A DNA stretch of 64,000 nt from Brucella pseudogrignonensis (GTDB taxonomy: Bacteria; Pseudomonadota; Alphaproteobacteria; Rhizobiales; Rhizobiaceae): positions 1-64,000 of the forward strand of contig NZ_NNRM01000048.1 in NCBI RefSeq assembly GCF_002252525.1. Reading direction: 5' to 3'. Positions 8,556 to 17,619 of this stretch are shown here, piece by piece. Position 1 is the stretch's first letter. The number at the start of each line of letters is the position of its first letter. Made by a program: the position numbers and the translations under genes. Under the pieces are notes generated by a model that saw nothing but the letters and a program-made list of their open reading frames with translations, was not told where the DNA came from and did no database searches.

Positions 8556-9346
8556 TGCTTTCGACGAAAAATGTTGGCTGGTCGGCAGGTGGCGCAGAAA
8601 TTCTGCGGGATGTTTCGCTTGATGTGAAAGAAGGGGAATTCCTCGGCATTATTGGACCGAATGGGTCCGGTAAAACGAGTTTGCTTTCACTGCTTTCCGG
8701 TGTGCGTCGTAGTCGCGCTGGCGAAGTAAAATTGTGCGGAACGCCGATCCATAAGCTTAACCGTCGCGAGATCGCGCGCAAACTTGCGCTTGTCGAGCAG
8801 CAGGCAGGCACAACTGATCGCATCACTGCACGGCAAGCCGTTGAACTGGGGCGGACACCCTATCTGGGTGCTTTATCGCCATGGTCTGATGCGGATGATG
8901 TCATTGTCGAACGGGCTTTAGCCAATGTGGATATGGCGCATCTGGCCAATCGATATTGGCATACGCTTTCAGGTGGTGAACGTCAGCGCGTGCATATTGC
9001 GCGTGCGCTTGCGCAGGAGCCTCAGATTCTGCTTCTGGATGAGCCGACCAATCATCTCGATATTGGCCACCAGATTGGTTTGCTCGATCTTGTCAGGCGT
9101 CAAGAGCTAACAGTTGTTGCGGCACTTCATGACCTCAACCATGCGGCGATGTTCTGTGATCGTATCGCGGTGATGAACAAGGGGCAGATTGTGGCGCTGG
9201 GTACTCCGCGCGAGGTACTACGGGCCGAATGTATTCGCAGTGTTTTCGGTGTTGAAGTCGACGTCGAATACTATGGAGTACGCGGTTGCCATATTCGCTA
9301 TCGCGCACCAGGTCATGAACAGCTGCATCTAAAGCAATCAGCATAA
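8552..9346 (+). CDS. BtuD/FepC-type ABC transporter ATP-binding protein
   Basis: A 264-residue ATPase with all motifs intact: Walker A GPNGSGKTS at residues 35-43, signature LSGGERQRV beginning at 139, Walker B ILLLDEP with D163-E164, and an H-loop at VVAALHDLNH. It powers the preceding permease. The start overlaps the permease stop by four bases (ATGA), so the three genes are one translationally coupled unit behind the B12 riboswitch. A family B repeat follows a few bases after the stop. Confidence 0.9.
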   Translation: MMLSTKNVGWSAGGAEILRDVSLDVKEGEFLGIIGPNGSGKTSLLSLLSGVRRSRAGEVKLCGTPIHKLNRREIARKLALVEQQAGTTDRITARQAVELGRTPYLGALSPWSDADDVIVERALANVDMAHLANRYWHTLSGGERQRVHIARALAQEPQILLLDEPTNHLDIGHQIGLLDLVRRQELTVVAALHDLNHAAMFCDRIAVMNKGQIVALGTPREVLRAECIRSVFGVEVDVEYYGVRGCHIRYRAPGHEQLHLKQSA

Positions 9347-9355
9347 GCTAAATTA

Positions 9356-9470
9356 GAATATTTCCAGCAAAAATGGGAACCGGTTTTGCGTCGGATAATG
9401 CGATAAAACAAAGAGACAGAGCGGTTTCAATGATTCAGCGCTAGCAGAAACAACTCTTAATAAAAGTTGT
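9356..9470 (+). repeat. Dispersed composite repeat, family B copy 1
   Basis: The core TTTCCAGCAAAA is followed by GGTTTTGCG and GGATAATGCG, then AAAACAA and a second module containing GCGGTTTCAATGATTC. The same order occurs at 48710-48811 and, inverted, at 60809-60912. It sits directly after the btuD-like gene. Confidence 0.6.
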
Positions 9471-9881
9471 TATTAAAGTAGAGTTACCTAATTTATATAA
9501 TTTGTTGATGCTTATAAAACGATAATATGTTTCACTTTTTACTTAAGTTTGTCACGCTATTGTGACCCATTTTGTTGACAAACTGTTTCCGTTTCATTGA
9601 CGGTTTGTTTATATGGGGCATCTCGTGTTTGGATAAGTGCCGTTTCAACCGCTTGAGTTGGGCAGCATCACCTGAATGTACGATGCAGTCATATTGCGAA
9701 TGTATTGTTATTTCTGGTTCCAGATATGCGGGCCGAATTCGATTCGCATAAGCTATTCGTGAAGAGAAGACGGTTCAGTTTGAATAAAGAAAGAATATTT
9801 GCATTCCGCTCTGCTTAGGCAGTTTTAAAGATGGAATGTGAAAAAGGCTGTTTTAATATCAATTATTGTGAGCATTATTCA
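9471..9881. other. AT-rich non-coding stretch before an orphan terminator
   Basis: No supported protein gene. It contains a GTCACGCTATTGTGAC palindrome near 9551-9566 and TTGACA at 9575, which could belong to a promoter. It ends at a plus-strand terminator that no annotated gene explains, so a small RNA may be encoded here. Confidence 0.35.
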
Positions 9882-9918
9882 GCGGCGACTTGGCTTTTTG
9901 ACAGGTCGCCGCTTTTTT
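9882..9918 (+). terminator. Intrinsic terminator with no obvious upstream gene
   Basis: A perfect stem GCGGCGAC (9882-9889) with GTCGCCGC (9905-9912) is followed by six T on the plus strand. The nearest plus-strand gene ends 535 bases upstream. On the minus strand it lies beyond the lactonase stop but lacks a T tract. Confidence 0.75.
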
Positions 9919-9920
9919 AA

Positions 9921-10841
9921 CTACGGATACTGCGCACCCGTGACGGTCAAGTAGACCGCGTAGAGCGATTTCGTTGCCGCAATGAAAAGCCGGTTGCGAC
10001 GTGGGCCGCCAAAAGTGACATTTGCAACAGTTTGTGGCGTCTTGATCTTGCCGAGAAGCTGGCCTTCTGGCGAGAAACAATGAACGCCGTCGCCTGCGCT
10101 TGTCCAAAGATTGCCGTCCGTGTCGAAGCGAAAGCCATCTGGCAGGCCGTTATCAATCGTGCAGAAAATATTACCACCTGTGACACGCTTGCCGTCATCA
10201 ACGACATCGAAAACCCGGATATGACGGGGCGCTTTTTCGTCGTGGCTATAGGCGCTGTCGGCAACAAACAGCTTTGTTTCATCGGGCGAAAATGCGAGGC
10301 CGTTTGGCTGCACAAAGTCTGTGATGACGGCAGTAAGCTCGCCGCTTTTAGGATCAAGTCGATAGACATTGCGTGTTGGCTGTTCGGGATCAGCTTTATA
10401 GCCTTCATAATCTGCCAAAATGCCGTAGGTCGGATCGGTAAACCAAATGGTGCCGTCAGAGCGTACGATAACATCATTTGGTGCGTTGAGCTTCTTGCCC
10501 TGATAGCTGTCCGCAAGCACGGTGATGCTACCGTCAACTTCCGTGCGGGTAACACGACGCCCGCCATGCTCACAGGAAACGAGCCGTCCTTCACGGTCGC
10601 GCGTATTGCCATTGGCAAAATTCGAAGGCTGGCGGAACACAGAAACACCGCCTTCCGGCACCCAACGCAAAATACGCTGGTTGGGAATGTCGCTCCATAG
10701 CAGGCAGTTCAGATCACTAAACCAGACCGGGCCTTCAGCCCAGCGACAATCGCTATAAAGTTCATCAAGACCAGCGCTCGAAACAAACATCTGTCTGAAT
10801 CGTTCGTCGTGAATTTCGTAAATCGAATGATTTTGGGACAA
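9921..10841 (-). CDS. SMP-30/gluconolactonase family lactonase
   Basis: A 306-residue protein of the SMP-30/gluconolactonase/LRE family: a six-bladed beta-propeller with a divalent metal that hydrolyses sugar lactones to aldonic acids. WAEGPVW places the metal-ligand Glu at residue 36; KKLNAPNDVIV and FVADSAY supply further conserved Asn and Asp ligands. There is no signal peptide, so it is cytosolic. It ends a minus-strand operon behind a sugar ABC importer, 24 bases from the permease, suggesting that the imported sugar is oxidised to a lactone and opened here. The exact lactone is unknown. Confidence 0.85.
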   Translation of the reverse strand: MSQNHSIYEIHDERFRQMFVSSAGLDELYSDCRWAEGPVWFSDLNCLLWSDIPNQRILRWVPEGGVSVFRQPSNFANGNTRDREGRLVSCEHGGRRVTRTEVDGSITVLADSYQGKKLNAPNDVIVRSDGTIWFTDPTYGILADYEGYKADPEQPTRNVYRLDPKSGELTAVITDFVQPNGLAFSPDETKLFVADSAYSHDEKAPRHIRVFDVVDDGKRVTGGNIFCTIDNGLPDGFRFDTDGNLWTSAGDGVHCFSPEGQLLGKIKTPQTVANVTFGGPRRNRLFIAATKSLYAVYLTVTGAQYP

Positions 10842-10865
10842 GGAAATAGCTCCGGGGAATGTTGT

Positions 10866-11813
10866 TTAACGCTCAGGTCTGCGGCTGCTGGCAAGGAAAA
10901 TCACCGCAATGATGGTGAGCCCTGTCAGGACCAGACGAACACCGGCACCAAAGCCGTAGGTGTTGAGCATTGAGACTATGAGGAACATGAAGAGTGCGGC
11001 ACCCCAAATACCAGGGATGTTGGAATCGCCACCTGCTACGGCCGTGCCACCAATGATGACGACTGCAATCGACATCAGCAGATATTCAGCGCCCATATTG
11101 AGTGCTGCGCCACCAGAAAAACAGGCAAGCAGGAAGCCGCAGAGCGAAGCCAGAACTGCGCAGAGCAGATAGGTCACGAAGCGTGTGCCATCGACTGGAA
11201 CACCTGCCATACGTGCTGCAAACGGATTTTGCCCGATGGCTGAAATCCAGCGGCCATAAATGCTTTTCTTGAGAAGCACCCAGCCTAAAACCGACAGGAG
11301 CAGGGCCACGATTGCAACATTGGGAATGCCAAAGACAGAGGAGGTGGTGAACTGTGCCAGAACTTCAGGCGGCTTTACGCGCAGACCGCGATTGCTCCAG
11401 ATGGCGGTCGACTGGATAAGAAAGCTCATCGACAGGGTTGCGATGATTGGCGGGATGCGCAGCAGCTTGATCAGCGCATAATTGCAGATGCCAATACCAA
11501 GGCCGATCAGAAGTGCAACCGCAAGCCCTGCCAGCACCATGCTGTCTTGCGAGTCCATCAGCTTCAATGCCAATGTTGCGGCAAGCGTCATGGTTGCAGG
11601 AACCGAGAGGTCGATATTGCCGGGACCAAGCGTGATGACGAACATCTGCCCGAGGCCGACAATCACCGAGAACGATGCGAAGGTGAAAGCCGCGTGAGAA
11701 AGCCCTGCGGCACCCGCGCCACCCGTAAACAATACGGTGATAATCCAGACCGCAATGGTTGCGATGAACGACCATATCCATGGACGACTTGTGAGAACGG
11801 AGACAGCGCTCAT
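10866..11813 (-). CDS. Ribose-type sugar ABC transporter permease (second)
   Basis: A 315-residue permease of the RbsC/AraH family with eight to ten helices. The family-specific segment GTAVAGGDSNIPGIWGA is close to the C-terminal third. It would pair with the other permease (11810-12751) as a heterodimer. Its start overlaps that gene's stop by four bases (ATGA). The substrate is probably a pentose, hexose or derivative; the linked lactonase hints at a sugar later oxidised to an aldonate. Confidence 0.88.
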   Translation of the reverse strand: MSAVSVLTSRPWIWSFIATIAVWIITVLFTGGAGAAGLSHAAFTFASFSVIVGLGQMFVITLGPGNIDLSVPATMTLAATLALKLMDSQDSMVLAGLAVALLIGLGIGICNYALIKLLRIPPIIATLSMSFLIQSTAIWSNRGLRVKPPEVLAQFTTSSVFGIPNVAIVALLLSVLGWVLLKKSIYGRWISAIGQNPFAARMAGVPVDGTRFVTYLLCAVLASLCGFLLACFSGGAALNMGAEYLLMSIAVVIIGGTAVAGGDSNIPGIWGAALFMFLIVSMLNTYGFGAGVRLVLTGLTIIAVIFLASSRRPER

Positions 11814-12751
11814 TGCTTTTTCTCCCGGCGGTCGAGGCGATTGAGGAAGAGGCGAAGCGCAAGCACGACGATGAGGATTCCTCCCTGCGCGCCAATCTGC
11901 CAGTCAGGTGAGATACGCATGAAGGAGAGGAATGAACCCGCAAGGGTTAGTGTCAGCGCTCCGATGACTGCGCCAACGGGAGAAATGCGGCCGCCAACAA
12001 ATTCACCACCACCAAGTATGACACCGGCAATGGAGAGCAGCGTATAACGCAGCGCGATATTGGCATCTGCCGAGGTGGTCAGCCCCACAAGCGCGATACC
12101 GGCAAGCACCGCAAAAAAGGCAGCAAGGGCATAGGTTCCGGCGCGGATTGCGGTGATTGACCAGCCCGCACGCTCAATGGAACGCCCATTGCCACCTGCA
12201 CCACGCATCAGCACACCGAATGTTGTGCGCATGACGATGAAATGCGTGACAATAGCAATCAGAATGCTTGCAACGATTGCCATCGGCACAAATGGCGGCT
12301 TGGTTGTCATAATCCAGCGTGCCCAGTCAGGTGCCTGACCGCCGGGTGAGGGCAGGAGCAGAACTGCCAAGCCACCCCACACGAACGACATTCCGAGTGT
12401 GACGACGATAGATGGCAGATTGCGCAGATGGATGATGGCACCCAGTGCTGCATAGGCTGCAATCGCTGCTGCAAGGATCAGAACACCGATCAGGGGCGCC
12501 GTGTTGAGATAGGTCGCGGCTACACAGACCACGAAGCTCACGAAGGTTCCCATCGAGAGATCAAGGTCATTGACCGCCATGATAAGCATCTGCGCGATTG
12601 TTGCGAGTGCAATCGGTACTGCGAGATTGAACAGCAGGTTAAGGCCGGTATAGCTCATGGCACGCGGCTGCATATAGAAAACAGCGGCCAGCAGTAAAGC
12701 GAGCGAGAAAACCGGCGTAAGCAGGCGGAGGGATGAAGCGGAGAGACGCAT
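11810..12751 (-). CDS. Ribose-type sugar ABC transporter permease (first)
   Basis: A 313-residue RbsC-type membrane protein. LSMGTFVSFVVCVAATYL lies near residue 65 and GVILGGGEFVGGRISPVGAV is the conserved cytosolic loop that touches the ATPase. It begins one base into the ATPase stop (TAATG overlap) and ends four bases into the next permease, so all are translated as a unit. Two different permease genes, instead of one forming a homodimer, are common in this family. Confidence 0.88.
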   Translation of the reverse strand: MRLSASSLRLLTPVFSLALLLAAVFYMQPRAMSYTGLNLLFNLAVPIALATIAQMLIMAVNDLDLSMGTFVSFVVCVAATYLNTAPLIGVLILAAAIAAYAALGAIIHLRNLPSIVVTLGMSFVWGGLAVLLLPSPGGQAPDWARWIMTTKPPFVPMAIVASILIAIVTHFIVMRTTFGVLMRGAGGNGRSIERAGWSITAIRAGTYALAAFFAVLAGIALVGLTTSADANIALRYTLLSIAGVILGGGEFVGGRISPVGAVIGALTLTLAGSFLSFMRISPDWQIGAQGGILIVVLALRLFLNRLDRREKKQ

Positions 12752-14211
12752 TATTCGTGTCCTCCCTCAAAGGATGCAGCAAGCACGTTCTTTTCCGTGA
12801 TTTCGTCGCCGACCAGTTCTGTCACGATTGCACCGTCACGGAAGACATAGACACGATCACATAGTTCGATCTCGTCCATTTCGGTGGAATACCAGACAAA
12901 GGTACGGCCATTTTCTGCTTCATGGCGCAGGATTTCATAGACTTCCTGCTTGGTGCCAACATCCACGCCGCGCATGGGATCGTCCATCAGGATGGCGTCG
13001 GCAGTGGTGGCAAGGGCGCGGGCAAAAAGAACTTTTTGCTGATTGCCGCCGGAAAGCGAAAGGATGCGATTGTCCATATCGGGTGTGCGGATCTGGATCT
13101 TGTCTTTCCATTGTGAGCCGAGCTGATCTTCGCGTGACTGATCGACAAGCTTCAACGATGAAAGGCGATCAAGCGAACCTATGGTGAGATTGTGCAGGAT
13201 GCTCCAGAGCGGAAACGTGCCGTTAAGGCTGCGATCACCTGCCACGAAGGCGATTTCGCAATTGCGTGCAGGCAACCAGTTTGGCCGACGTGCATAATAA
13301 AGATCGAGCAGCATCTTGGTTTGACCGTGACCGGCAAGTCCAGCGAGGCCGATAACTTCGCCCTTGAAAGCCTGAAACGGCTTGCTGTCATGGGGGCGTT
13401 TTTTTGCAGAGAGAACAGCTGTGCCCGTTGTGTCGGTTTTTGCTGCGCGGCGTGCCGCTTTTTCACGTTCGACACTGCCCATGGCTTCGACAAGGCTGCG
13501 GTTTGTGAAATCGCCTGCTGTGCGATTGGCGACAACCTTACCGTCTTTCATCACGACGATGCGGTCGGATGTTGAGAGGATTTCACCAAGCATATGCGAA
13601 ATGAGGATCACCGAACCACCTGTGCCGACAAAGCGACGCACATAGGCCATCAGCTGTGCAGCAATGCCTGCATCGAGCGATGAGGTCGGCTCATCGAGAA
13701 TAACGAGCTTTGGCGGTGTGCCGGGAGCGGTGAAATTGATGGCGATTTCAACCATCTGCCGTTCAGCAATAGACAACTCATCAACGGTTGCCGCGCAATC
13801 GATCTTGTGACCGGGGAAAATCTCACTGAGCTTTTTTGCAATGAGATCAACAGCCTTGCCGCGCCAGTTCGCGCCCGTAAGGTCGCGCTGCATGATGCGG
13901 ACATTTTCGGCAATTGTCAGATTGGGGAAAAGCGACAGCTCCTGAAAGACGCAGCGGATGCCGTGCTTGCGGGCAGTCGCCACGCCATGGCCTGCCTCAC
14001 CGTGATAGGAGAGGCTGCCTTCATGCGGGGTGAGGCCGCCATTGATGACATTGACGATAGTGGATTTGCCCGCGCCATTATGGCCGACAAGTCCGACACA
14101 TTCGCCTTCATGGATAACAAGTTCAGCGCCATCCAGTGCCTTAACCGCACCGAACTGCACGCGAATATTGCGTGCGGCGACGACCTCGCCTTTGTCGATT
14201 GAATGAGACAT
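12751..14211 (-). CDS. Ribose-type sugar ABC transporter ATP-binding protein (two NBDs)
   Basis: A 486-residue protein made of two fused nucleotide-binding domains, like RbsA. The first has a normal Walker A (GHNGAGKST) and an ERQMVEIA-type signature. The second has a degenerate Walker A (GLAGHGQT, no catalytic Lys in place) but a canonical LSGGNQQKV signature, the usual asymmetry of RbsA-like proteins. The ATG at 14211 (MSHSIDKGE) is preferred over one 39 bases upstream, since neither has a strong ribosome binding site and the shorter matches family length. A stem-loop separates it from the binding-protein gene. Confidence 0.88.
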   Translation of the reverse strand: MSHSIDKGEVVAARNIRVQFGAVKALDGAELVIHEGECVGLVGHNGAGKSTIVNVINGGLTPHEGSLSYHGEAGHGVATARKHGIRCVFQELSLFPNLTIAENVRIMQRDLTGANWRGKAVDLIAKKLSEIFPGHKIDCAATVDELSIAERQMVEIAINFTAPGTPPKLVILDEPTSSLDAGIAAQLMAYVRRFVGTGGSVILISHMLGEILSTSDRIVVMKDGKVVANRTAGDFTNRSLVEAMGSVEREKAARRAAKTDTTGTAVLSAKKRPHDSKPFQAFKGEVIGLAGLAGHGQTKMLLDLYYARRPNWLPARNCEIAFVAGDRSLNGTFPLWSILHNLTIGSLDRLSSLKLVDQSREDQLGSQWKDKIQIRTPDMDNRILSLSGGNQQKVLFARALATTADAILMDDPMRGVDVGTKQEVYEILRHEAENGRTFVWYSTEMDEIELCDRVYVFRDGAIVTELVGDEITEKNVLAASFEGGHE

Positions 14212-14240
14212 GCATCCGAACTGTATTGGAGATAAGGGAG

Positions 14241-14265
14241 GGGCAGGCATGAGACACGCCCACCC
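14241..14265 (-). other. Stem-loop between binding-protein and ATPase genes
   Basis: Positions 14241-14248 and 14258-14265 can pair through eight positions including two G-T wobbles. Such hairpins often stabilise the upstream binding-protein message and reduce read-through, giving excess binding protein. There is no T tract, so it is not a full terminator. Confidence 0.4.
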
Positions 14266-14280
14266 CCTGGGAGAAAAGGT

Positions 14281-15297
14281 TTACTTCGCTTCTGCGATGA
14301 CCTTCTGTGCGTCTTCCAGCGAATATTCGACATTCGCAACGCCACCCTTCTGGGTATTGCCGAGATCCTTATCGAGCGATTCCTGGCTGACGCTCAGAAA
14401 CGGAACAACGAGGTCTTTCTTGACTTCTTTGCCATCAAGAATTTGCTGTGCGACCCAGAAAGCGAGTGTTGAAACGCCCGGCGCGATGGAAACCGACATG
14501 GTTTCATAGCCGTTCGCATCTTTCTGCTGCTTCCACCACTGCAGTTCGTCTTCACGGTTGCCCATGATGATGATCGGCGTTTCGCGCTTTGCAGCAGCAA
14601 AGGCCTGTGCAGCACCATAACCGTCGCCGCCCTGCGTTACCACGGCGTCAATCTTCGGCAGACTTGGCAGAACACCTGCGACTGCGCGCTGTGCAACATC
14701 TGCAGCCCAGTCACCATGCACAGAGCCTACGATTTTGAAGTTCGGATGCTTCTTCACGCCTTCCTGAATACCTGCGTGCATTTCGTCATCAACGGAAACG
14801 CCTGCAAGGCCGCGAATTTCAAGCAGATTTCCGCCTTCTGGCAGACGCTTTGCGAGATATTCAACCTGGCCTTCGCCCATGGCCTTGAAGTCAACCGCAA
14901 TACGCCATGCGCAAGGCTCGGTGACAATGCCGTCGAACGAAACGACTGTGATGCCCGCATCGCAGGCTTCTTTCACTGCGCCGTTAAGAGCGGTTGGCGA
15001 TGCGGCATTGATAACGATGGCATCATAGCCTTGCAAAATCATGTTCTGGATTTGCGCTGCCTGTTCGGTGGCCTGATTTTCAGCGGTTGTGAAAGCATCT
15101 GCTGCAGAAACTGCACCTGCGCTGACGGCTTCCTTCGTCACCTTGTCCCAACTCTGTAGCATGGCCTGACGCCATGAGTTACCGGCGTAATTGTTGGAGA
15201 AGGCGATCTTTTTCGATGATGTGTCGGCAAATGCGCTACCGCTTGCCATCAATGTGGCGAGTGCGGCGGATGCCAAAAGAATTTTCCCAAGCTTCAT
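14281..15297 (-). CDS. Ribose-type sugar ABC transporter substrate-binding protein
   Basis: A 338-residue periplasmic protein: signal peptide MKLGKILLASAALATL ending at AFAD (about residue 24), then KKIAFSNNYAGNSWRQAM, typical of Peripla_BP_4 sugar binders. The start at 15297 has GGGAGGAA before it; the frame extends further upstream but without initiation signals. It is the promoter-proximal gene of a five-gene operon (binding protein, ATPase, two permeases, lactonase). The divergent two-component genes share its upstream region and are the likely regulators. Confidence 0.9.
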   Translation of the reverse strand: MKLGKILLASAALATLMASGSAFADTSSKKIAFSNNYAGNSWRQAMLQSWDKVTKEAVSAGAVSAADAFTTAENQATEQAAQIQNMILQGYDAIVINAASPTALNGAVKEACDAGITVVSFDGIVTEPCAWRIAVDFKAMGEGQVEYLAKRLPEGGNLLEIRGLAGVSVDDEMHAGIQEGVKKHPNFKIVGSVHGDWAADVAQRAVAGVLPSLPKIDAVVTQGGDGYGAAQAFAAAKRETPIIIMGNREDELQWWKQQKDANGYETMSVSIAPGVSTLAFWVAQQILDGKEVKKDLVVPFLSVSQESLDKDLGNTQKGGVANVEYSLEDAQKVIAEAK

Positions 15298-15530
15298 ATC
15301 ATTCCTCCCAGTTACAAATATCCGCCCCGCAGTGCGCAATAACACTTCGGATTGTTCGAATTTGAATGTGGCGCGAAACCTCCCGCACCGCCGCTCCTCA
15401 ACGGCACCAACTTGCCCGTGACATTTCCTGTTGTCTTGCGGGCAATTTTCTGGTGAAGCGAGGATGAAATAAATGCGTTGCGCTGTGAAGGCTGATCGAA
15501 GCAACCATGCTGCGGGTTTGCGCAGCAAAA

Positions 15531-15546
15531 TTGCGGGAACCCGCAA
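15531..15546. promoter_or_regulatory. TTGCGGG inverted repeat, candidate response-regulator site
   Basis: TTGCGGG-AA-CCCGCAA lies in the divergent region between the sugar importer and the two-component genes, 66 bases before the kinase start. A further TTGCGGG occurs at 15436-15442 and CTGCGGG at 15510-15516. The rest of the 314-base gap holds no gene. Confidence 0.4.
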
Positions 15547-15611
15547 GACGCGCCAGTAGAGAAGCGGCGTATTATAAGAGCAAAGCAATCTGTCTTTGGG
15601 AGGAGAGTCGC

Positions 15612-16844
15612 TTGCTGGAACTAGCACCTGCGCGCCTGCTTGACCGCTATCTGAATATTTCCAGATTGCTGGCAGGCCAGCTCGATTTCGATTCCATCAT
15701 TCAGGCCGTTGCTGCCGAGATCAATCATATTCTGCCCTATGACCATCTCGATGTCTGTATCAAGATGATCGATGGCAAGTTTCACATTGCCTATGAAAGC
15801 GGGATTGAGACAGCATGGAGCCGCAACCCGCCCGCGCTTTTGTCAGGAAGTCCAATCCGCACGCTACTGTCTGGCGAGGTCGCCTATTTGCTGACGGACG
15901 ACGCGCGCACCGATCCGCGCTTTCATTTTGAGGGTGCGTTTTCGACACCGATCATCGAACATGATCTAAAAGCTCGCCTGCATGTACCGCTGAAAGCGCA
16001 GGGAAATATCATTGGCGCGTTGAGCTGTTCGAGTTTGCAAACGGGCAGTTATTCGACGCGTGACGTGGAAAATGCGCAATCGATTGCCGATCTTCTGGCG
16101 CCATATTTCTTTGCCATCCGTGCTGCTGAGCAGGCCAAGCGCTCGGCGATTGTGGAGACGGAAGCCCGGGCGCGAGAAGAAGGTTTGCGCTTTGGCGCGC
16201 TCAAACTCACCGAGGCTTTGGAGATAGAACGCCATCGTATCGGCATGGATTTGCACGATCAAACCTTGGCCGATCTCACGCGTCTCGCCCGTCATGTGGA
16301 GCGGCTGACGCGCGCGCCTGACCTTTCCGGCGAACAGCTTGAGCCGCTGTTCCGCGGTTTGCAGCACTGTATGCAGGATCTTCGTCAAATCATTGAAGAA
16401 GCAAAACCTTCCGTGCTTCAGCTGTTTGGCTTTGCGCAGGCAACGGAGAACCATCTTGACCGCTCGATCCGCGAAAGCGGCGCTGCGATTGAATGGTTTC
16501 TGGAAGACCAGAGCGACGGCATGACCGACAGGCTTGAAGAGACGGTCGCGACTTCGCTTTTCCGCATTGTGCAGGAAGCAATCAACAATGCGATCCGTCA
16601 TGCTCTGGCTGGAGAAATCCGCGTTCGTCTCCGCGATAAGGGTGGTCGGCTTCTCGTTGAAGTTATGGATGACGGCATTGGTATGGATCGTCAGGCGCAG
16701 CGTATTGGTCATGGCATCGATAATATGCGCACAAGAGCACGGCTCATTTCTGCGAGCTTTGCCATCAGGAAGAACACGGACGGCAGTGGCACATGCGTAA
16801 CGATCCACCTGCCGCCGGAAATGTATGAACCAATTGGAGGGTAA
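15612..16844 (+). CDS. GAF-domain sensor histidine kinase (NarL/LuxR-partner type)
   Basis: About 410 residues if translation starts at the TTG at 15612, which has GGGAGGAGAG in front of it; no in-frame ATG fits better. Residues about 16-172 form a GAF sensor domain. The dimerisation and phosphoacceptor helix is of the HisKA_3 type, ERHRIGMDLHDQ with the phospho-His at 215. The ATPase has EAINNAIRHA (N325), DDGIG (353-357) and GHGIDNMRTRA. No membrane segment is visible, so it senses a cytosolic signal. It lies two bases before the response-regulator start, and both diverge from the sugar importer they probably control. Confidence 0.88.
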   Translation: MLELAPARLLDRYLNISRLLAGQLDFDSIIQAVAAEINHILPYDHLDVCIKMIDGKFHIAYESGIETAWSRNPPALLSGSPIRTLLSGEVAYLLTDDARTDPRFHFEGAFSTPIIEHDLKARLHVPLKAQGNIIGALSCSSLQTGSYSTRDVENAQSIADLLAPYFFAIRAAEQAKRSAIVETEARAREEGLRFGALKLTEALEIERHRIGMDLHDQTLADLTRLARHVERLTRAPDLSGEQLEPLFRGLQHCMQDLRQIIEEAKPSVLQLFGFAQATENHLDRSIRESGAAIEWFLEDQSDGMTDRLEETVATSLFRIVQEAINNAIRHALAGEIRVRLRDKGGRLLVEVMDDGIGMDRQAQRIGHGIDNMRTRARLISASFAIRKNTDGSGTCVTIHLPPEMYEPIGG

Positions 16845-16845
16845 G

Positions 16846-17619
16846 ATGCAGGTTCTGATCGTGGAGGATGATCCGTTGCATCGCACCTATCTGGGCGAAG
16901 CGATCCGCGCAGCACTGCCCGAATGCAGTGATGTGCTGGAAGCGGATAATGGCTCGACCGGTGAAAAGCTGGCCCGAATGCATCGTTCAGCGCATATTGT
17001 GATGGACCTGCAGATGAGTGGGCGTAACGGTATTGAAGCCGCACGTACCATCTGGAAGGAAAATCCGGAAACCCGCATTCTGTTCTGGTCGAATTATGCC
17101 GATGAAGCCTATGTGCGAGGTGTCTCGCGTATCGTGCCGGAAGGTGCGGCCTATGGCTATGTGCTGAAATCGGCTTCCGACGACAAGCTGCGCTTGGCAC
17201 TCCGCAGCATTTTTGTCGAAGCACAATGCGTGATCGACCGTGAAGTGCGCGGCTTACAGCAAAAAAGCCTCGGTCACGCCAGCGGGTTCAGTGAAAGCGA
17301 ATATGAAATTCTGATCGATATAGCACTTGGGCTGACGGATCGTGTCATCGCGCGTCGGCGTAACCTGTCGCTCAGAAGCGTTCAGAACAGATTACAGCAA
17401 CTCTATGAAAAGCTTGGTGTCTATCAGGAAAAAGGTGAGCCGGAGGAGGGGCGTTTCAACCTCCGTGCTCGTGCTGTGACGGTTGCGCTTTTGCGTAAGC
17501 TGTTAAATTACAGCGCGTTGGAGCGCGCCGAAATTGAGCTGAATGACTGGATTAGCCGACAGCCGCCTTCAGGCGACGCTGCTCCAGATCGAGGCCGAGT
17601 TCCTTCGCGCGAGCAATGA
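16846..17619 (+). CDS. LuxR-type response regulator
   Basis: A 257-residue response regulator. The receiver domain (1-125) has the acidic pair E7-D8-D9, phospho-Asp D54 in IVMDLQM and Lys108 in YVLKSAS. The C-terminal part carries a helix-turn-helix, GLTDRVIARRRNLSLRSVQNRLQQL, of the NarL/LuxR kind, with an extra tail of about 60 residues. The start follows GGAGGG and comes right after the kinase stop. The 3' end overlaps the convergent UxaB-like gene by 68 bases, which is unusual but both frames look intact. Confidence 0.88.
   Translation: MQVLIVEDDPLHRTYLGEAIRAALPECSDVLEADNGSTGEKLARMHRSAHIVMDLQMSGRNGIEAARTIWKENPETRILFWSNYADEAYVRGVSRIVPEGAAYGYVLKSASDDKLRLALRSIFVEAQCVIDREVRGLQQKSLGHASGFSESEYEILIDIALGLTDRVIARRRNLSLRSVQNRLQQLYEKLGVYQEKGEPEEGRFNLRARAVTVALLRKLLNYSALERAEIELNDWISRQPPSGDAAPDRGRVPSREQ

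Noticed and set aside
6475-9346. Ferric siderophore importer instead of cobalamin importer
   Set aside because: The protein families fit both, but the cobalamin riboswitch directly upstream favours a corrinoid; no iron box was found there.
9830-9919. A 29-codon Cys-containing frame on the plus strand
   Set aside because: It has no ribosome binding site and runs through the terminator hairpin.
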